A stretch of 64,000 nt of DNA, from contig NZ_FRDN01000022.1 of the NCBI RefSeq assembly GCF_900143285.1, positions 1 to 64,000 on the forward strand. The letters are read 5' to 3'. The position numbers and the translations under genes are program-made. Within the stretch, counting starts at the first letter, position 1, and each line of letters opens with the position of its first letter. The notes beneath the pieces were generated by a model. It did not search any database. It worked only from the letters and a program-made list of their open reading frames with translations, and was not told where the DNA came from. Source of the DNA: Desulfitobacterium chlororespirans DSM 11544 (GTDB lineage Bacteria; Bacillota; Desulfitobacteriia; Desulfitobacteriales; Desulfitobacteriaceae). Positions 16,782 through 25,805 of the stretch are shown here, one piece after another.

Positions 16782-17582
16782 CTAATCCTCTTCTTCCCCG
16801 AGCTCCTCAAACCCATAGATCGCACATCCAATCGCTCCATTGAACTGGGGCTCCCGAGGAACGACGACTTCCTTAGCAGTCCCCTCCCGCAAAAGCTCCC
16901 GGACGGCTTTATTATGAGCCACTCCTCCGGTAAACACGATGATATCACTGGTATAGGAACGAAGAAGTGGGAGGATACGTTTAACGATGGTCGCATTAAC
17001 TCCCGCCGCCAGGCGGGGCATAGGCTCTCCCTCCACAATCTTGCCGATTAATTCACTTTCTCCGAAGACTGCACAGGTAGAATTCAATTCCACCGGATCG
17101 GCGGCATGATCGCCCAGCTCCTCAAGAGTCATGCCCAGGACATTGGCCATGTTCTCGAGATATCTCCCTGAGGATGCCGCACATTTATCATTCGTCTGAA
17201 AATCCACCATCCGGCCGTTTTTTACAGCGATGATCTTACTATCCTGGCCGCCCAGATCCACCAAAGTAAAATCCTTCAGCCCTGTCTGAAAGATCGCCCC
17301 TCTGACATGAGCCTTCAATTCCGGTATGGTCTCTCCGCCGGCCACCTCCAGGGTATTGCGCCCGTAACCTGTTGAAACCAAACAATCCACCTCAGGAAGG
17401 CCCAAGGCTTTAAAATCAACGACCAGCTTCCCCTGAACCTTGCGGCCATATTCCCGATAAAAGCCAATGGTATCCAGCCGTTCCAAGCGCTTAAGCTGCG
17501 GCGGCAGCCCTTCTGATGAACTTTCCATCACCGCAATCTTAACACTCCGGCTTCCCAGATCTATTCCACATACTATTGCCAT
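16782..17582 (-). CDS. 2-hydroxyacyl-CoA dehydratase activator (BadF/HgdC-type ATPase)
   Basis: A 266-residue ASKHA-fold ATPase. The N-terminus has the phosphate-1 loop (CGIDLGSRSVKIAV) and a second nucleotide motif (LVDLGGQDSK). C134 (NDKCAASSGRYLE) and C170 (NSTCAVFGESE) match the two cysteines that bridge one [4Fe-4S] cluster between the dimer subunits of HgdC. FTGGVAHN is the adenosine motif. It uses ATP hydrolysis to inject a low-potential electron into its partner, encoded 46 bases upstream at 17629-18636. The AAGTGRF segment usual in HgdC reads AASSGRY here. Confidence 0.9.
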   Translation of the reverse strand: MAIVCGIDLGSRSVKIAVMESSSEGLPPQLKRLERLDTIGFYREYGRKVQGKLVVDFKALGLPEVDCLVSTGYGRNTLEVAGGETIPELKAHVRGAIFQTGLKDFTLVDLGGQDSKIIAVKNGRMVDFQTNDKCAASSGRYLENMANVLGMTLEELGDHAADPVELNSTCAVFGESELIGKIVEGEPMPRLAAGVNATIVKRILPLLRSYTSDIIVFTGGVAHNKAVRELLREGTAKEVVVPREPQFNGAIGCAIYGFEELGEEED

Positions 17583-17628
17583 TCACTTACTCCTAAATTA
17601 TATAACAGTTTTTACCATCAAAGAAGAA

Positions 17629-18636
17629 TCAATCGCGGAGCATCTGTAAAAAGGATTCCAGCCTCATTTTGCTCCGGGCATCCAAACCCGTAGGATTCTC
17701 ACCTTCAAGATTGAGAATCGGATAATCCAGGCGTCTGCGGACAATCAAGTCTTCAATCTGGCGATAGCAGAAGCTCTGAGTATAATGGATCAGTCCATCC
17801 AGTTGCCGCCGTTCTGCCTCCCGCGCCACATCCTCAATCCGTCCAAAGACATTATACGGATAAGTATAAAGCTGATATTGCTCCACGATATCCTCGGTGG
17901 CAAAAGGCATGCTGAATTGCCTTTGCACTTCATTAAAGACCACCCGTGCCCCATGCTCCTCCAGGAAATTATAAAGATCCGGCATAATCGGCGGCACTCC
18001 CATGAACCCAAGCCGGAGTTCTCTTTTTTTACGACCTTTAAATTTAAGGTTAAGAGGCTCCCGTTCTTTGGCCTCGGCAATGAAGCCTTCCAGATCCCGG
18101 GCAAATCCCTCCGGATCTCCATTGAAATCTGAACAGGAAACCAGGTAGAGATGATTTTCAAAGCCTCTGACCTTATTCTCTTCCCAAGTCAAGCAATCGA
18201 TCTCCCAGGCCAGCTGACGAATCTGATCCAAACGGACCTTTTGCTCCCGCACCTGATCCCAGGTGGTCCCCAGAGCCGTGATCAGCTTCTCCAATTGGAG
18301 TCTGAGCATATCTCCATCCCGATCATAAGGAAAGGCAAAAGGAACAATTTCGATTCCCTCTTCCTCCCAAGTCTCCATCAAGGCATGGGTGTTGCTGCAA
18401 TCCCCCTGGGTTACCGCCACGATTTTCTTAATTTCCGGACTCTTAAGAGCCGTCGCATACAAGCCCTTAATCCAGCCGCACACATTCCGCGGGTACCCGG
18501 CCAGCTCCGCCTCCTCAATCCTCAGCATCGCTTCCCTGGTATCCGAGATAAAAATATTATTCAAATCCACCGGTGTATCTCCGGCTGCATAAATCACTTC
18601 GACCGGTACCGTCGTAGTCAACCCAATTTTGCTCAT
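17629..18636 (-). CDS. Single-subunit 2-hydroxyacyl-CoA dehydratase / double-cubane-like Fe-S protein (HgdB family)
   Basis: A 335-residue member of the HgdB/BcrB/FldB superfamily. C53 (NVCGWIKG), C80 (TQGDCSN) and C290 (YTQSFCYRQIED) match the three cysteines that bind the Fe-S cluster in this family. True dehydratases have two such subunits plus a CoA-transferase; here there is one, and no CoA-transferase. That matches the class reducing small molecules with an activator ATPase, including the double-cubane cluster proteins. Its place between mal and the activator links it to glutamate/mesaconate metabolism, but the substrate is unknown. ATG start; 109 bases separate it from mal. Confidence 0.82.
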   Translation of the reverse strand: MSKIGLTTTVPVEVIYAAGDTPVDLNNIFISDTREAMLRIEEAELAGYPRNVCGWIKGLYATALKSPEIKKIVAVTQGDCSNTHALMETWEEEGIEIVPFAFPYDRDGDMLRLQLEKLITALGTTWDQVREQKVRLDQIRQLAWEIDCLTWEENKVRGFENHLYLVSCSDFNGDPEGFARDLEGFIAEAKEREPLNLKFKGRKKRELRLGFMGVPPIMPDLYNFLEEHGARVVFNEVQRQFSMPFATEDIVEQYQLYTYPYNVFGRIEDVAREAERRQLDGLIHYTQSFCYRQIEDLIVRRRLDYPILNLEGENPTGLDARSKMRLESFLQMLRD

Positions 18637-18745
18637 TCGCTTCCAAGCCTCTCCACATAACTTCTGTCATCATGCCCTATGTTATTATCTTATAACTATC
18701 CGGAAGAAATACCAAGGACTTTGTATAACCCTAAGATTTATAACC

Positions 18746-20014
18746 TTAAGATTTACAGCCTGATGATTTCAACCCGGTTTTATAGCGCAAAAGCTCCAAC
18801 GTCCGATTCATCTCATTATGCACAATCATATACCCTTCATCCACACCCATTCCCGGCTTGGCCAGCATTTGGTCAGGACGGGTCGCCAACGCTACATGGA
18901 CGGCAGTCCGGCCGCCGGCATCCGTCTCATTGCAGGAACCGCCCACATAAGCACCTACCCCAAACTTCCTGGCGTAAAGCACTGCTTCGATGGTATTCTG
19001 AATCCCACCCAGATCCGGAGTTTTAATCTGAACCATATCCGCCGCTTGGGCATCTACGAATTCCACAATATCCTCATAGGTATTGCACCATTCATCAGCA
19101 ACCACCTCAACCTTTACACCCGCCTCTTTAAGGGCTTCACGCAACCCCTTAAGCCGCTTCAGCTGTTCTGCTTTGTTTCCCGCATCCATCGGGCCTTCAA
19201 TGCGCAAAGGAAAGGGTTCCGCCGCTTTTTCCAGATCCCCGAAGTACTCCACCATGCGCTCCACATCATCTGCAAAAGCCATCCCGATGGTCCCATAGAC
19301 ATCAATATGCAGAATAGGTCGGTAAGCTCCATCCCCCAGGCGAATCACCCGATCCCTCAGCCAATTCACATACTCCAGCAGCAGTTCGCCATGCTTGCCC
19401 AGCTTAGTCTCCACATTGTTGATGAGAGCATGGGGCAGCACTCCGGCCCGTTTGAGTATGGCCTTATCCACATTGGCATACCGCTCATCCCCGGTCTGTG
19501 TGAATATGGGCACCGGCTCCAGCACCAAAGGCAGCTGATACTCCCCGAGGATCACTTCCGTCATGGTCAGCTTTTTGGCTTTTGCCACCCCATCCAGAAT
19601 CGCCTGGCTCACCCCATAGCGAATGGCTGTATGATAGGATTCCCCAGTGGGCCGCCGGGAATGCTCGATACTGTCTGCCAGCTTCCGGAAAGAATCCAGT
19701 TCCTGCCCCACAAGCTTGGGACGGAGCTCTTCCATAATCATCGGGATAAAATCATGAGCCAAAAAAAGAGGATCACGCCCCCCAGCCCCTGAGTACTGAA
19801 CCGCTGCACAATCCCCAAAGGCCACCTGCCCATCCTCCAGGATGAGCATCACCGAAATCGACTCCCCACGTTGACGAACAGCACCAAACCCAGAGGTCAT
19901 GGGAGCCCCCGTATAGGCAAACCCATCCTGACCCGCCCCTGCTTTGATCGCCTGCTGATCATCAAAGTAAAACCCTGTTAAGCCCGGTGAAGCGATCATA
20001 TCAACAATCTTCAC
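18746..20014 (-). CDS. mal: Methylaspartate ammonia-lyase
   Basis: A 422-residue enolase-superfamily enzyme that eliminates ammonia from (2S,3S)-3-methylaspartate to give mesaconate. Recognisable family segments are AFGDCAAVQYSGAGGRD near the N-terminus, HIDVYGTIG with a metal-binding Asp, RIEGPMDAG with the metal-binding Glu, VADEWCNTYEDI with the third metal ligand, and VQIKTPDLGG with the catalytic Lys. Length fits the Clostridium tetanomorphum enzyme (413). The start is GTG 20012-20014, six bases after AGAGGAGG. It follows glmE by 22 bases, directly supplying the next step after glutamate mutase. Confidence 0.95.
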   Translation of the reverse strand: MKIVDMIASPGLTGFYFDDQQAIKAGAGQDGFAYTGAPMTSGFGAVRQRGESISVMLILEDGQVAFGDCAAVQYSGAGGRDPLFLAHDFIPMIMEELRPKLVGQELDSFRKLADSIEHSRRPTGESYHTAIRYGVSQAILDGVAKAKKLTMTEVILGEYQLPLVLEPVPIFTQTGDERYANVDKAILKRAGVLPHALINNVETKLGKHGELLLEYVNWLRDRVIRLGDGAYRPILHIDVYGTIGMAFADDVERMVEYFGDLEKAAEPFPLRIEGPMDAGNKAEQLKRLKGLREALKEAGVKVEVVADEWCNTYEDIVEFVDAQAADMVQIKTPDLGGIQNTIEAVLYARKFGVGAYVGGSCNETDAGGRTAVHVALATRPDQMLAKPGMGVDEGYMIVHNEMNRTLELLRYKTGLKSSGCKS

Positions 20015-20036
20015 AGATAAGACCTCCTCTGTCTGA

Positions 20037-21491
20037 TTAGCTGCGTGGCCTCCCCACCAGCATCCCTTTGCCAATGGCATAGATATCATCGATAACCATC
20101 TGGAAGGAGGGCTCCCTGCCTTCATCCCTTCCCCGCCGGGCAATCCGCTCCCGGTGGAATTCCTTGATCTCCTCAGAGAAAGGCAGATTCCCAAAATCCA
20201 GCACCCGCACAGCTCCCTGGGAATCCCGTGCCGGCAGAATCCTCCCCCCATTATAACGGCTGGGGGCAAAAGGCACATCGATAACCCCCGCCTGGAAGGC
20301 ACGGACTGCTCCCACAGCCATATCCCCTTCTCCTAAATCAAGGGTTCGATCCAGGATCGCCCGGGTCTCTTCCCCGATCATCTTTTCCTCTAAGGCCAAC
20401 TCCTCAGTCATCGGCAAGCTCTGGTCCTTCAGCATGTTCAGAATCTGCTTCGTCGTGCGGATCCCCGCTGCATTAGCCTCCTTGGTGGGGATGCCCAAGG
20501 CTTCATGAGGCGATTTGACAATAACCTTCGTGGCTTTTCCTAAGGCCGCAGCTGCGGCTCCCCAGGAGATGACACCGTAAGCCTTGGCCTCATCCTGAGG
20601 GAAACCGCCCATCCACTGATGAAAGACCGTAGTAATATCAAAATCAGTATAGCCCAGCTTGTTGAGATATTCAGCAGCCAATAAGGGCAAAGTCCGGATT
20701 GCCGCCACATCCTGCAGGAGATTGCCGCACTGGCCGTAGCCCAAGGTCAGACTCCGCACTCCCTGGGCAACCGCTAAGATACCTTCGATCACTGCTACTG
20801 CATGGGATACAGAAGGGGGCACAAGAGTGCCGGTCAAAGGACCAAAAGGCTCCCGATTAATGCTGACACCTTTTTCTTCATACATGCCGACCAAGCGATC
20901 GACATACTGCCAATATTTAATCGATTTCTCGAGCGAAACTTCTTTAGCATAAGGAATATTGTAGGAGATACCTCCCCCTTCATAAGCGGTGAACCCTCCC
21001 GCCAAAGTGATCTCAGCCAAAAGCCGGGCATCCGGAGTGCCATGCCGAACCTGAACCGGCACCTTGAGATGTTCAATCAACTGGCGGCAGGCAGATACCC
21101 CATGATTAACTGCCGGGAAACCATTGAGCATGGAACGTCCCACCAGGCGGCTCTCATCAATTCCGGTCTGAGCCTCCGCATAACGGTTTTGCCGGGTATA
21201 GGAATCGATGGTGGTCGGGAGAAAATCCGCCTCTCCTTCCTCCTCTAAAAAGCGCAGGAGCTCCAAATGCTCATTGAGAAGAGCGACTCCGGCCCGGGGC
21301 TGAGCAAAGGTGATTCCCCCGGCTTTACCCTCTGCCAGCTTATAGCCAAAGTTCTTGCTTCTGGGCAGGTTTTTATGATAAGCCACTGCTTCCTCGAAAT
21401 CCACGTCCCTCCCAGTGGCCCATTGGTTCAGCACCTCTTGACGCTGGCGAGCGAACTCTTCCGGCTCCATCATCCGATTCGTTAGATCCAC
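20037..21491 (-). CDS. glmE: Glutamate mutase epsilon subunit
   Basis: A 484-residue TIM-barrel catalytic subunit of coenzyme-B12-dependent glutamate mutase, which rearranges L-glutamate to (2S,3S)-3-methylaspartate by a radical mechanism. Family features: [13 protein letters not shown], the glycine-rich [31 protein letters not shown] and [15 protein letters not shown]. Its length equals the clostridial subunit (483). GTG start with AAGGAGG upstream. It stands 13 bases after glmL and 22 before mal. Confidence 0.96.
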   Translation of the reverse strand: MDLTNRMMEPEEFARQRQEVLNQWATGRDVDFEEAVAYHKNLPRSKNFGYKLAEGKAGGITFAQPRAGVALLNEHLELLRFLEEEGEADFLPTTIDSYTRQNRYAEAQTGIDESRLVGRSMLNGFPAVNHGVSACRQLIEHLKVPVQVRHGTPDARLLAEITLAGGFTAYEGGGISYNIPYAKEVSLEKSIKYWQYVDRLVGMYEEKGVSINREPFGPLTGTLVPPSVSHAVAVIEGILAVAQGVRSLTLGYGQCGNLLQDVAAIRTLPLLAAEYLNKLGYTDFDITTVFHQWMGGFPQDEAKAYGVISWGAAAAALGKATKVIVKSPHEALGIPTKEANAAGIRTTKQILNMLKDQSLPMTEELALEEKMIGEETRAILDRTLDLGEGDMAVGAVRAFQAGVIDVPFAPSRYNGGRILPARDSQGAVRVLDFGNLPFSEEIKEFHRERIARRGRDEGREPSFQMVIDDIYAIGKGMLVGRPRS

Positions 21492-21504
21492 TGATCTGAC
21501 CTCC

Positions 21505-22884
21505 TTAGATCTTTACACAGTATTTCTTCAGCAAACGCAGGGCAACAAGGGGATTAACCTCCCGCAACAGTCCCATGGAGGCCAAAATATAGTCTTGATC
21601 CAAATAGAAATCCGGGTTTTGAGGCTTAAGAAAAGTAGGTTCTGCGGCATTGAAAAGGGCGCCGCGCAAAACTGCCAAGGGTTCTGAATGATGCAAAAGG
21701 ACTCCGCCGGTTCCCACTACCACCGGTAATTGAGTTAAGTCCTTGCCTTGCTGGGCATAGGTGACACCAAAAGGAGTATAGACTACCTCAAGGGTTCCTA
21801 CATGGCGCTTCATAGAGAGCTCTACAGCCATCCTGCCCATAGCCGTATCAAAAGTGGCTTCCCGTTCATTCTGGGGAACCCGCCAGGGATCGGCCTGAAA
21901 AAGGCCCAACTGCTCCTCTATCTCCTCGTCCCGCCAGCCCAAAAGCTGATGCAAGCGTTTTCCTGAGGCAGCGACCAGAGCTTCCGCGCTATAGCGCATC
22001 CCCAGATCTCCTTCCACCGTGCGCTTGGCATAGGGCTCCGGCAGCCCCTTCAGCATCACTCCCGGCTTGCTGGGATCCCCGACGGCAATGGAATGAATAT
22101 CCGTCGTGGCCCCTCCCACGTCAATAATTAAAAGCTCACCCAAGCCTTTTTCATCACCATAGCCCTGAGACAATAGCTCTGCAGCAGAAAGGACAGCCGC
22201 CGGAGTGGGCATCATCACCCGTTCAATAAAGATCTCCGCCTTATCCAGCCCCTTGGCCTGGACAATCTGCTCCAGAAAAATTCCCCGGATAGCACCCCGT
22301 GCCGACTCCACTTCCAGCACATTAAGCTCCGGCATGACATTTCCCGCCACCACGACCGGATCGTGTTTACAACGCACTATCTCCGCCGCCCGGGAAGAAA
22401 CAACCTTATTTCCCGCCACCACCACAGGCAGCGAGAAGGGCAGCTCCAGGATCTTTTCCGCGTTCTTTAAGAGAATCTCTTTATTGCCGCCATCCGTGCC
22501 TCCCGCTAAGAGAAGAATATCCGGTTGAGCCTGGGCTATTCTTTCAATATCATCAGAAGTCAATTCATAGCTGAAAACTTCCAACACCCGGGCGCCTGCT
22601 CCCAGGGCCGCCCGGCGGGCGGCTTCAGCAGTCAATTCCTTGACAAGTCCGCTGGCCATCATCCTCAATCCCCCTGCAGCACTGCTGCAGGCCAGCTTCC
22701 GGACAAAATTCCAGCCCCCCGGGGGTTCGGGAATCTGAGCCAAGGCATGGCTAAGTCCTTCCATAATATTGCTTGCAATGGTTGTCCCAGCGGCCGCCGT
22801 CCCGATAATCTCTTCCCGCTCCAGGTCCACGATGGTTACTTTGGTGTAGGTGCTGCCAAAATCGATGAGAAGGATTTCCTGCAC
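21505..22884 (-). CDS. glmL: Glutamate mutase reactivating factor MutL/GlmL
   Basis: A 459-residue ASKHA-fold ATPase-like protein with phosphate loops [16 protein letters not shown] at the N-terminus and [15 protein letters not shown] in the middle, and [14 protein letters not shown]. MutL/GlmL proteins lie between the two mutase subunit genes and are thought to exchange damaged cobalamin. The GTG start follows GGGGGG. The gene order glmS-glmL-glmE is the standard one in clostridia. Confidence 0.94.
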   Translation of the reverse strand: MQEILLIDFGSTYTKVTIVDLEREEIIGTAAAGTTIASNIMEGLSHALAQIPEPPGGWNFVRKLACSSAAGGLRMMASGLVKELTAEAARRAALGAGARVLEVFSYELTSDDIERIAQAQPDILLLAGGTDGGNKEILLKNAEKILELPFSLPVVVAGNKVVSSRAAEIVRCKHDPVVVAGNVMPELNVLEVESARGAIRGIFLEQIVQAKGLDKAEIFIERVMMPTPAAVLSAAELLSQGYGDEKGLGELLIIDVGGATTDIHSIAVGDPSKPGVMLKGLPEPYAKRTVEGDLGMRYSAEALVAASGKRLHQLLGWRDEEIEEQLGLFQADPWRVPQNEREATFDTAMGRMAVELSMKRHVGTLEVVYTPFGVTYAQQGKDLTQLPVVVGTGGVLLHHSEPLAVLRGALFNAAEPTFLKPQNPDFYLDQDYILASMGLLREVNPLVALRLLKKYCVKI

Positions 22885-22896
22885 CCTTCATCCCCC

Positions 22897-23307
22897 CTAT
22901 AGCTCCAAATCCTTGCGCAGATCTTCAATGGCCACCTCAGGCATGGTTCCGGGGGGATATACCCGATTGAACCCCATCGCTAAAAAGCGCTTTTCAACCT
23001 CACTGAATTCCTGCTTCCCTACGACGAGATTCCCTCCCACATAGAGCAGAATATCTCCGATCCCTGACTCCTGGCACTTTTCCCGGAGTCCCCGACAATC
23101 CAGCTCTCCGTGTCCATAAAGGGAGGACACCATAATCACCGAGGCAGCCGTCTCAATAGCCGCCCGGATAAACTCTTCCTGGGATGCCAGAACCCCTATA
23201 TTGATCACCTTAAAACCTGCCTGAGTGAACGCATAATCCAGGATGCGATTCCCCACAGCATGAACATCCGCTCCAATAACCCCCAGCACCAAGGTTTTCC
23301 GTTCCAC
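22897..23307 (-). CDS. glmS: Glutamate mutase sigma subunit (cobalamin-binding)
   Basis: A 136-residue Rossmann-like B12-binding protein. D14-x-H16-x-x-G19 (GADVHAVGN) is the base-off/His-on motif, with H16 as lower axial cobalt ligand. SSLYGHGE and YVGGNLVVG are the other conserved loops. It pairs with GlmE to form the active mutase. The GTG start has GGAGGG seven bases upstream. No cobalamin riboswitch was seen upstream of the operon. Confidence 0.97.
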   Translation of the reverse strand: MERKTLVLGVIGADVHAVGNRILDYAFTQAGFKVINIGVLASQEEFIRAAIETAASVIMVSSLYGHGELDCRGLREKCQESGIGDILLYVGGNLVVGKQEFSEVEKRFLAMGFNRVYPPGTMPEVAIEDLRKDLEL

Positions 23308-23338
23308 TTACCATCCCTCCTCCGGATAGCTCATCGGT

Positions 23339-24178
23339 CTATCGATTCCAGTTCACCTGGTTTACATCGTGAATCTGACCAGGAAGTAAAGTATTCCCTA
23401 CCCGCTCAAACAGTACCGGGTCCCCGCTGACAAAAAAACGGTGATGGCCGGGGGCCTTATGGGTCTCTCGTCCACTTTCCCGGTTACACTCCAACTGTTT
23501 AAGAACTTCCTTCAACTCCTCCGTCATAGCCTGAGCCGGATCCACTAAAATTATTTCTTCCCCGAGGATTTCCTGGATAACGGGTGCCAGGAAAGGGTAA
23601 TGGGTACAACCGAGAATCAACGCATCAACCTGTGCCTCCTGAATAGGGGCCAGATAAGTACGGGCGATCCCTCTGGCCTCCGGTGAATGGAAAAGCCCCG
23701 CTTCCACCAAGGGGACGAAAAGAGGGCAAGCCTGGGCCTTCACCAATTCAATGGCATGCCCGCCCTGTCGCTTGCTTAATATCCGCCTCACCGCGGAGGA
23801 ATAGGCTTTGCTGCGCACCGTGGCTTCTGTGGCAATCAGCCCGATGTTCCCTGTCGCCGTTGCTTGAATCGCCGCCTTCGCCCCTGGTTCAATCGTTCCA
23901 ATCAAAGGTAAATTGAATTGTTCCCTCAACACCGGCACCGCATTGGCCGAACTGGTATTGCAGGCCACCACAATAGCCTCTGCTCCCTGCTCAATTAAAA
24001 ACGAGATAATTTCTTCTCCGAAATGAATCAGTTCTTCCCTGCTCCGATTTCCATAAGGTACACGAGCCGTATCTCCAAAGTAAATGATCTGAACATCCGG
24101 AAGCTGGGTCACTATCTCCTTCATGACCGTCAAACCGCCTACTCCCGAATCAAACATCCCAATCACATGCTGAGCCAA
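23339..24178 (-). CDS. murI: Glutamate racemase
   Basis: A 279-residue racemase with both catalytic cysteines: VVACNTSSAN and LILGCTHYPF. MFDSGVGGLTV and YFGDTARVPYG are further signatures. It interconverts L- and D-glutamate; the D form is needed for peptidoglycan. I chose TTG 24176-24178, eight bases after GGGGAGG, rather than an upstream in-frame codon. It is the first gene of the glutamate mutase operon, 31 bases before glmS, which suggests it may also feed D-glutamate into catabolism. Confidence 0.93.
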   Translation of the reverse strand: MAQHVIGMFDSGVGGLTVMKEIVTQLPDVQIIYFGDTARVPYGNRSREELIHFGEEIISFLIEQGAEAIVVACNTSSANAVPVLREQFNLPLIGTIEPGAKAAIQATATGNIGLIATEATVRSKAYSSAVRRILSKRQGGHAIELVKAQACPLFVPLVEAGLFHSPEARGIARTYLAPIQEAQVDALILGCTHYPFLAPVIQEILGEEIILVDPAQAMTEELKEVLKQLECNRESGRETHKAPGHHRFFVSGDPVLFERVGNTLLPGQIHDVNQVNWNR

Positions 24179-24289
24179 TTTAATTCCTCCCCTTGGTCCC
24201 GCTTCAATTATCAACTTAACTTCCATATATATGCTACTCTCTTTTCATCCAAAAAACCACAGAATCAAGAAAACTTTAGCCAAACAAAA

Positions 24290-24310
24290 AACGAGGAATA
24301 GCTCCTCGCT
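24290..24310 (-). terminator. Terminator after the short HD-GYP gene
   Basis: CGAGGA (24292-24297) pairs with TCCTCG (24303-24308); on the minus strand the stem is followed by TTTTTTG. It isolates the 24321-24881 gene from the murI operon. Confidence 0.7.
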
Positions 24311-24320
24311 TTCACTTCAT

Positions 24321-24881
24321 TTATGCAATTAACTTGACGAATTCTTCGACTAAGTCGGGATGGAATTGCTTGCCGCCCTCATGCTGCAAAATCCTTTTGG
24401 CCTGTTCCTCCGACATGGCACTGCGATAAGGACGATCCGATGTCATAGCATCATAAGCATCGGCGATGGAAACAATTTGAGCCAGAAAAGGGATCTGCCT
24501 GCCGCTTATGCCCGCCGGATATCCGCAGCCATCAAACCGTTCATGATGATTGAGGATAATTTCAGCCACACGCAGCCAGTCAAGATTCCTTCCGGCATTA
24601 TCTAAGATCATCTCAGCACCCCAAAGAGGATGGCATTGGATCACCTTAAATTCCTCCTGGGTTAAGGAAGCCGGCTTCCCAAGAATTTCATCGGGAACTT
24701 TAATCTTACCTAAATCATGAAGGGGGGCAGCAATACTTAATACTGCTAATTCATCGGCGGCCAGAGCGATGTTTTTACCAAGAAATATTGCATACTCAGC
24801 AGATTTACTGCAATGGCTGCAGGTTAAAGGATCCTTCTTCTCAATCCATTCAATATACTTGATGATGTCCCAGCTCGTCAT
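24321..24881 (-). CDS. HD-GYP domain protein (putative cyclic di-GMP phosphodiesterase)
   Basis: A 186-residue stand-alone HD-GYP domain. It has HCSKSAEYAIFLG, APLHDLGKIKVPD, HHERFDGCGYPAG and SIADAYDAMTSDRPYR, with the metal-binding HD and the GYP loop intact. It should hydrolyse cyclic di-GMP. No input domain is visible. I chose ATG 24879-24881 with CGGAGG eight bases upstream; an in-frame ATG lies 54 bases earlier. It follows marR by about 100 bases. Confidence 0.88.
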   Translation of the reverse strand: MTSWDIIKYIEWIEKKDPLTCSHCSKSAEYAIFLGKNIALAADELAVLSIAAPLHDLGKIKVPDEILGKPASLTQEEFKVIQCHPLWGAEMILDNAGRNLDWLRVAEIILNHHERFDGCGYPAGISGRQIPFLAQIVSIADAYDAMTSDRPYRSAMSEEQAKRILQHEGGKQFHPDLVEEFVKLIA

Positions 24882-24983
24882 GCTGATTTCCTCCGTATGT
24901 CCCATGATGCTTTTAAGTGAATGGGTTGGTTTCATCCAAAGCTACATGAGTCGGAGTATTCGACACCTCGTCATAAAAAACCT

Positions 24984-25490
24984 TTATGAGGGACTTAAAA
25001 TTAACTTTTTCTTTATATTTCGAATGGCTTCCAGCTCTACGGGATAGGTCTTATCCGTTCTCTCCACCCGGTCAATCAAGTGTTTAAGGCTTTCGAGGAT
25101 GAGCCGGTGCTCATCAGCTGTATAGCCCGCTAAGACTTCTTCCAGGAAACGATAGCGCTCGTTCATAATCACTTCAGCCATCTTTTTCCCTTTAGTAAGC
25201 AAATGCATCCTGACAATGCGGCGATCCTTAGAATCACGAATCCTTTCTACCAAGCCATCCCGTTCCAAACGATCGGCCAAATCCGTGGCGGTACTGCAGG
25301 CAGTAAACAAATGCTTCCCCAAATCTCCCATGGTCAATGGCCCAAACTCATAAAGAGCCAGCAACGTATTGAATTGAGGATTTGAAATGCCCATCTCCGC
25401 CAGCAGGGCTTGCCCCCTGCGATAGATGACGGTATTCGAACGGCGTATGGCCTCCTCAAGTTCTCTACTTAACTCCTCATTAACTTCCAT
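24984..25490 (-). CDS. MarR-family transcriptional regulator
   Basis: A 168-residue winged-helix protein. It has the MarR core: MGISNPQFNTLLALYEFGPLTMGDLGKHL, shown here only in part as MGISNPQF and LTMGDLG, then CSTATDLADRLERDGLVER (recognition helix) and the wing DSKDRRIVRMHLLTKG. The start is ATG, preceded by GAGGGGG. It may be cotranscribed with the HD-GYP gene. A possible IclR-type site and -10 box lie upstream (25716-25782). Ligand unknown. Confidence 0.88.
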   Translation of the reverse strand: MEVNEELSRELEEAIRRSNTVIYRRGQALLAEMGISNPQFNTLLALYEFGPLTMGDLGKHLFTACSTATDLADRLERDGLVERIRDSKDRRIVRMHLLTKGKKMAEVIMNERYRFLEEVLAGYTADEHRLILESLKHLIDRVERTDKTYPVELEAIRNIKKKLILSPS

Positions 25491-25642
25491 TCCTCTACCC
25501 CCTCTAAGTAGAAAATTTTTATAATTTTCAATCTTTTTATTTTTTCTATTCTAGCATAAATTGGAGAAAAAAAACATGCTTAAAAATCTTTTTTATGAAA
25601 TTTTGCACTTTTACCAACTTAAAAAATCAATGGCCTACATAG

Positions 25643-25674
25643 AATCATCCAGGCCAATGAAAGCCTGGATGATT
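25643..25674. terminator. 12-bp hairpin in the marR upstream region
   Basis: AATCATCCAGGC (25643-25654) pairs perfectly with GCCTGGATGATT (25663-25674) around an 8-base loop. On the minus strand, coming from the GerMN lipoprotein gene, no strong T run follows, so termination would be weak. The surrounding 25491-25805 gap (315 bases) is AT-rich and holds no gene that I can see. Confidence 0.45.
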
Positions 25675-25715
25675 AAAATATTTTCACTTAGCTCTATCCA
25701 AAATGGAGAATTTAT

Positions 25716-25782
25716 ATTATAATATTTTTCAAACTTAATGATGAGCTTTTTCTTTTTATCCTTACAATGAAACAAGGTTTCA
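25716..25782 (-). promoter_or_regulatory. Isolated TGAAAC-N3-GTTTCA site upstream of a TATAAT box
   Basis: TGAAACAAGGTTTCA (25768-25782) is an exact copy of the 6-3-6 pattern at the iclR locus 20 kb away. On the minus strand a TATAAT (25716-25721) lies about 50 bases downstream with no good -35 box, as expected for an activated promoter. The transcript would run toward marR (start 25490). This reading is inference. Confidence 0.4.
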
Positions 25783-25805
25783 CGTATTGAAACATTCACA
25801 AGTCA

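Noticed and set aside
18818-19792. 324-codon open frame on the plus strand across mal
   Set aside because: It is antisense to a convincing methylaspartate ammonia-lyase gene, has no ribosome site or recognisable motif, and is a by-product of codon bias on the other strand.
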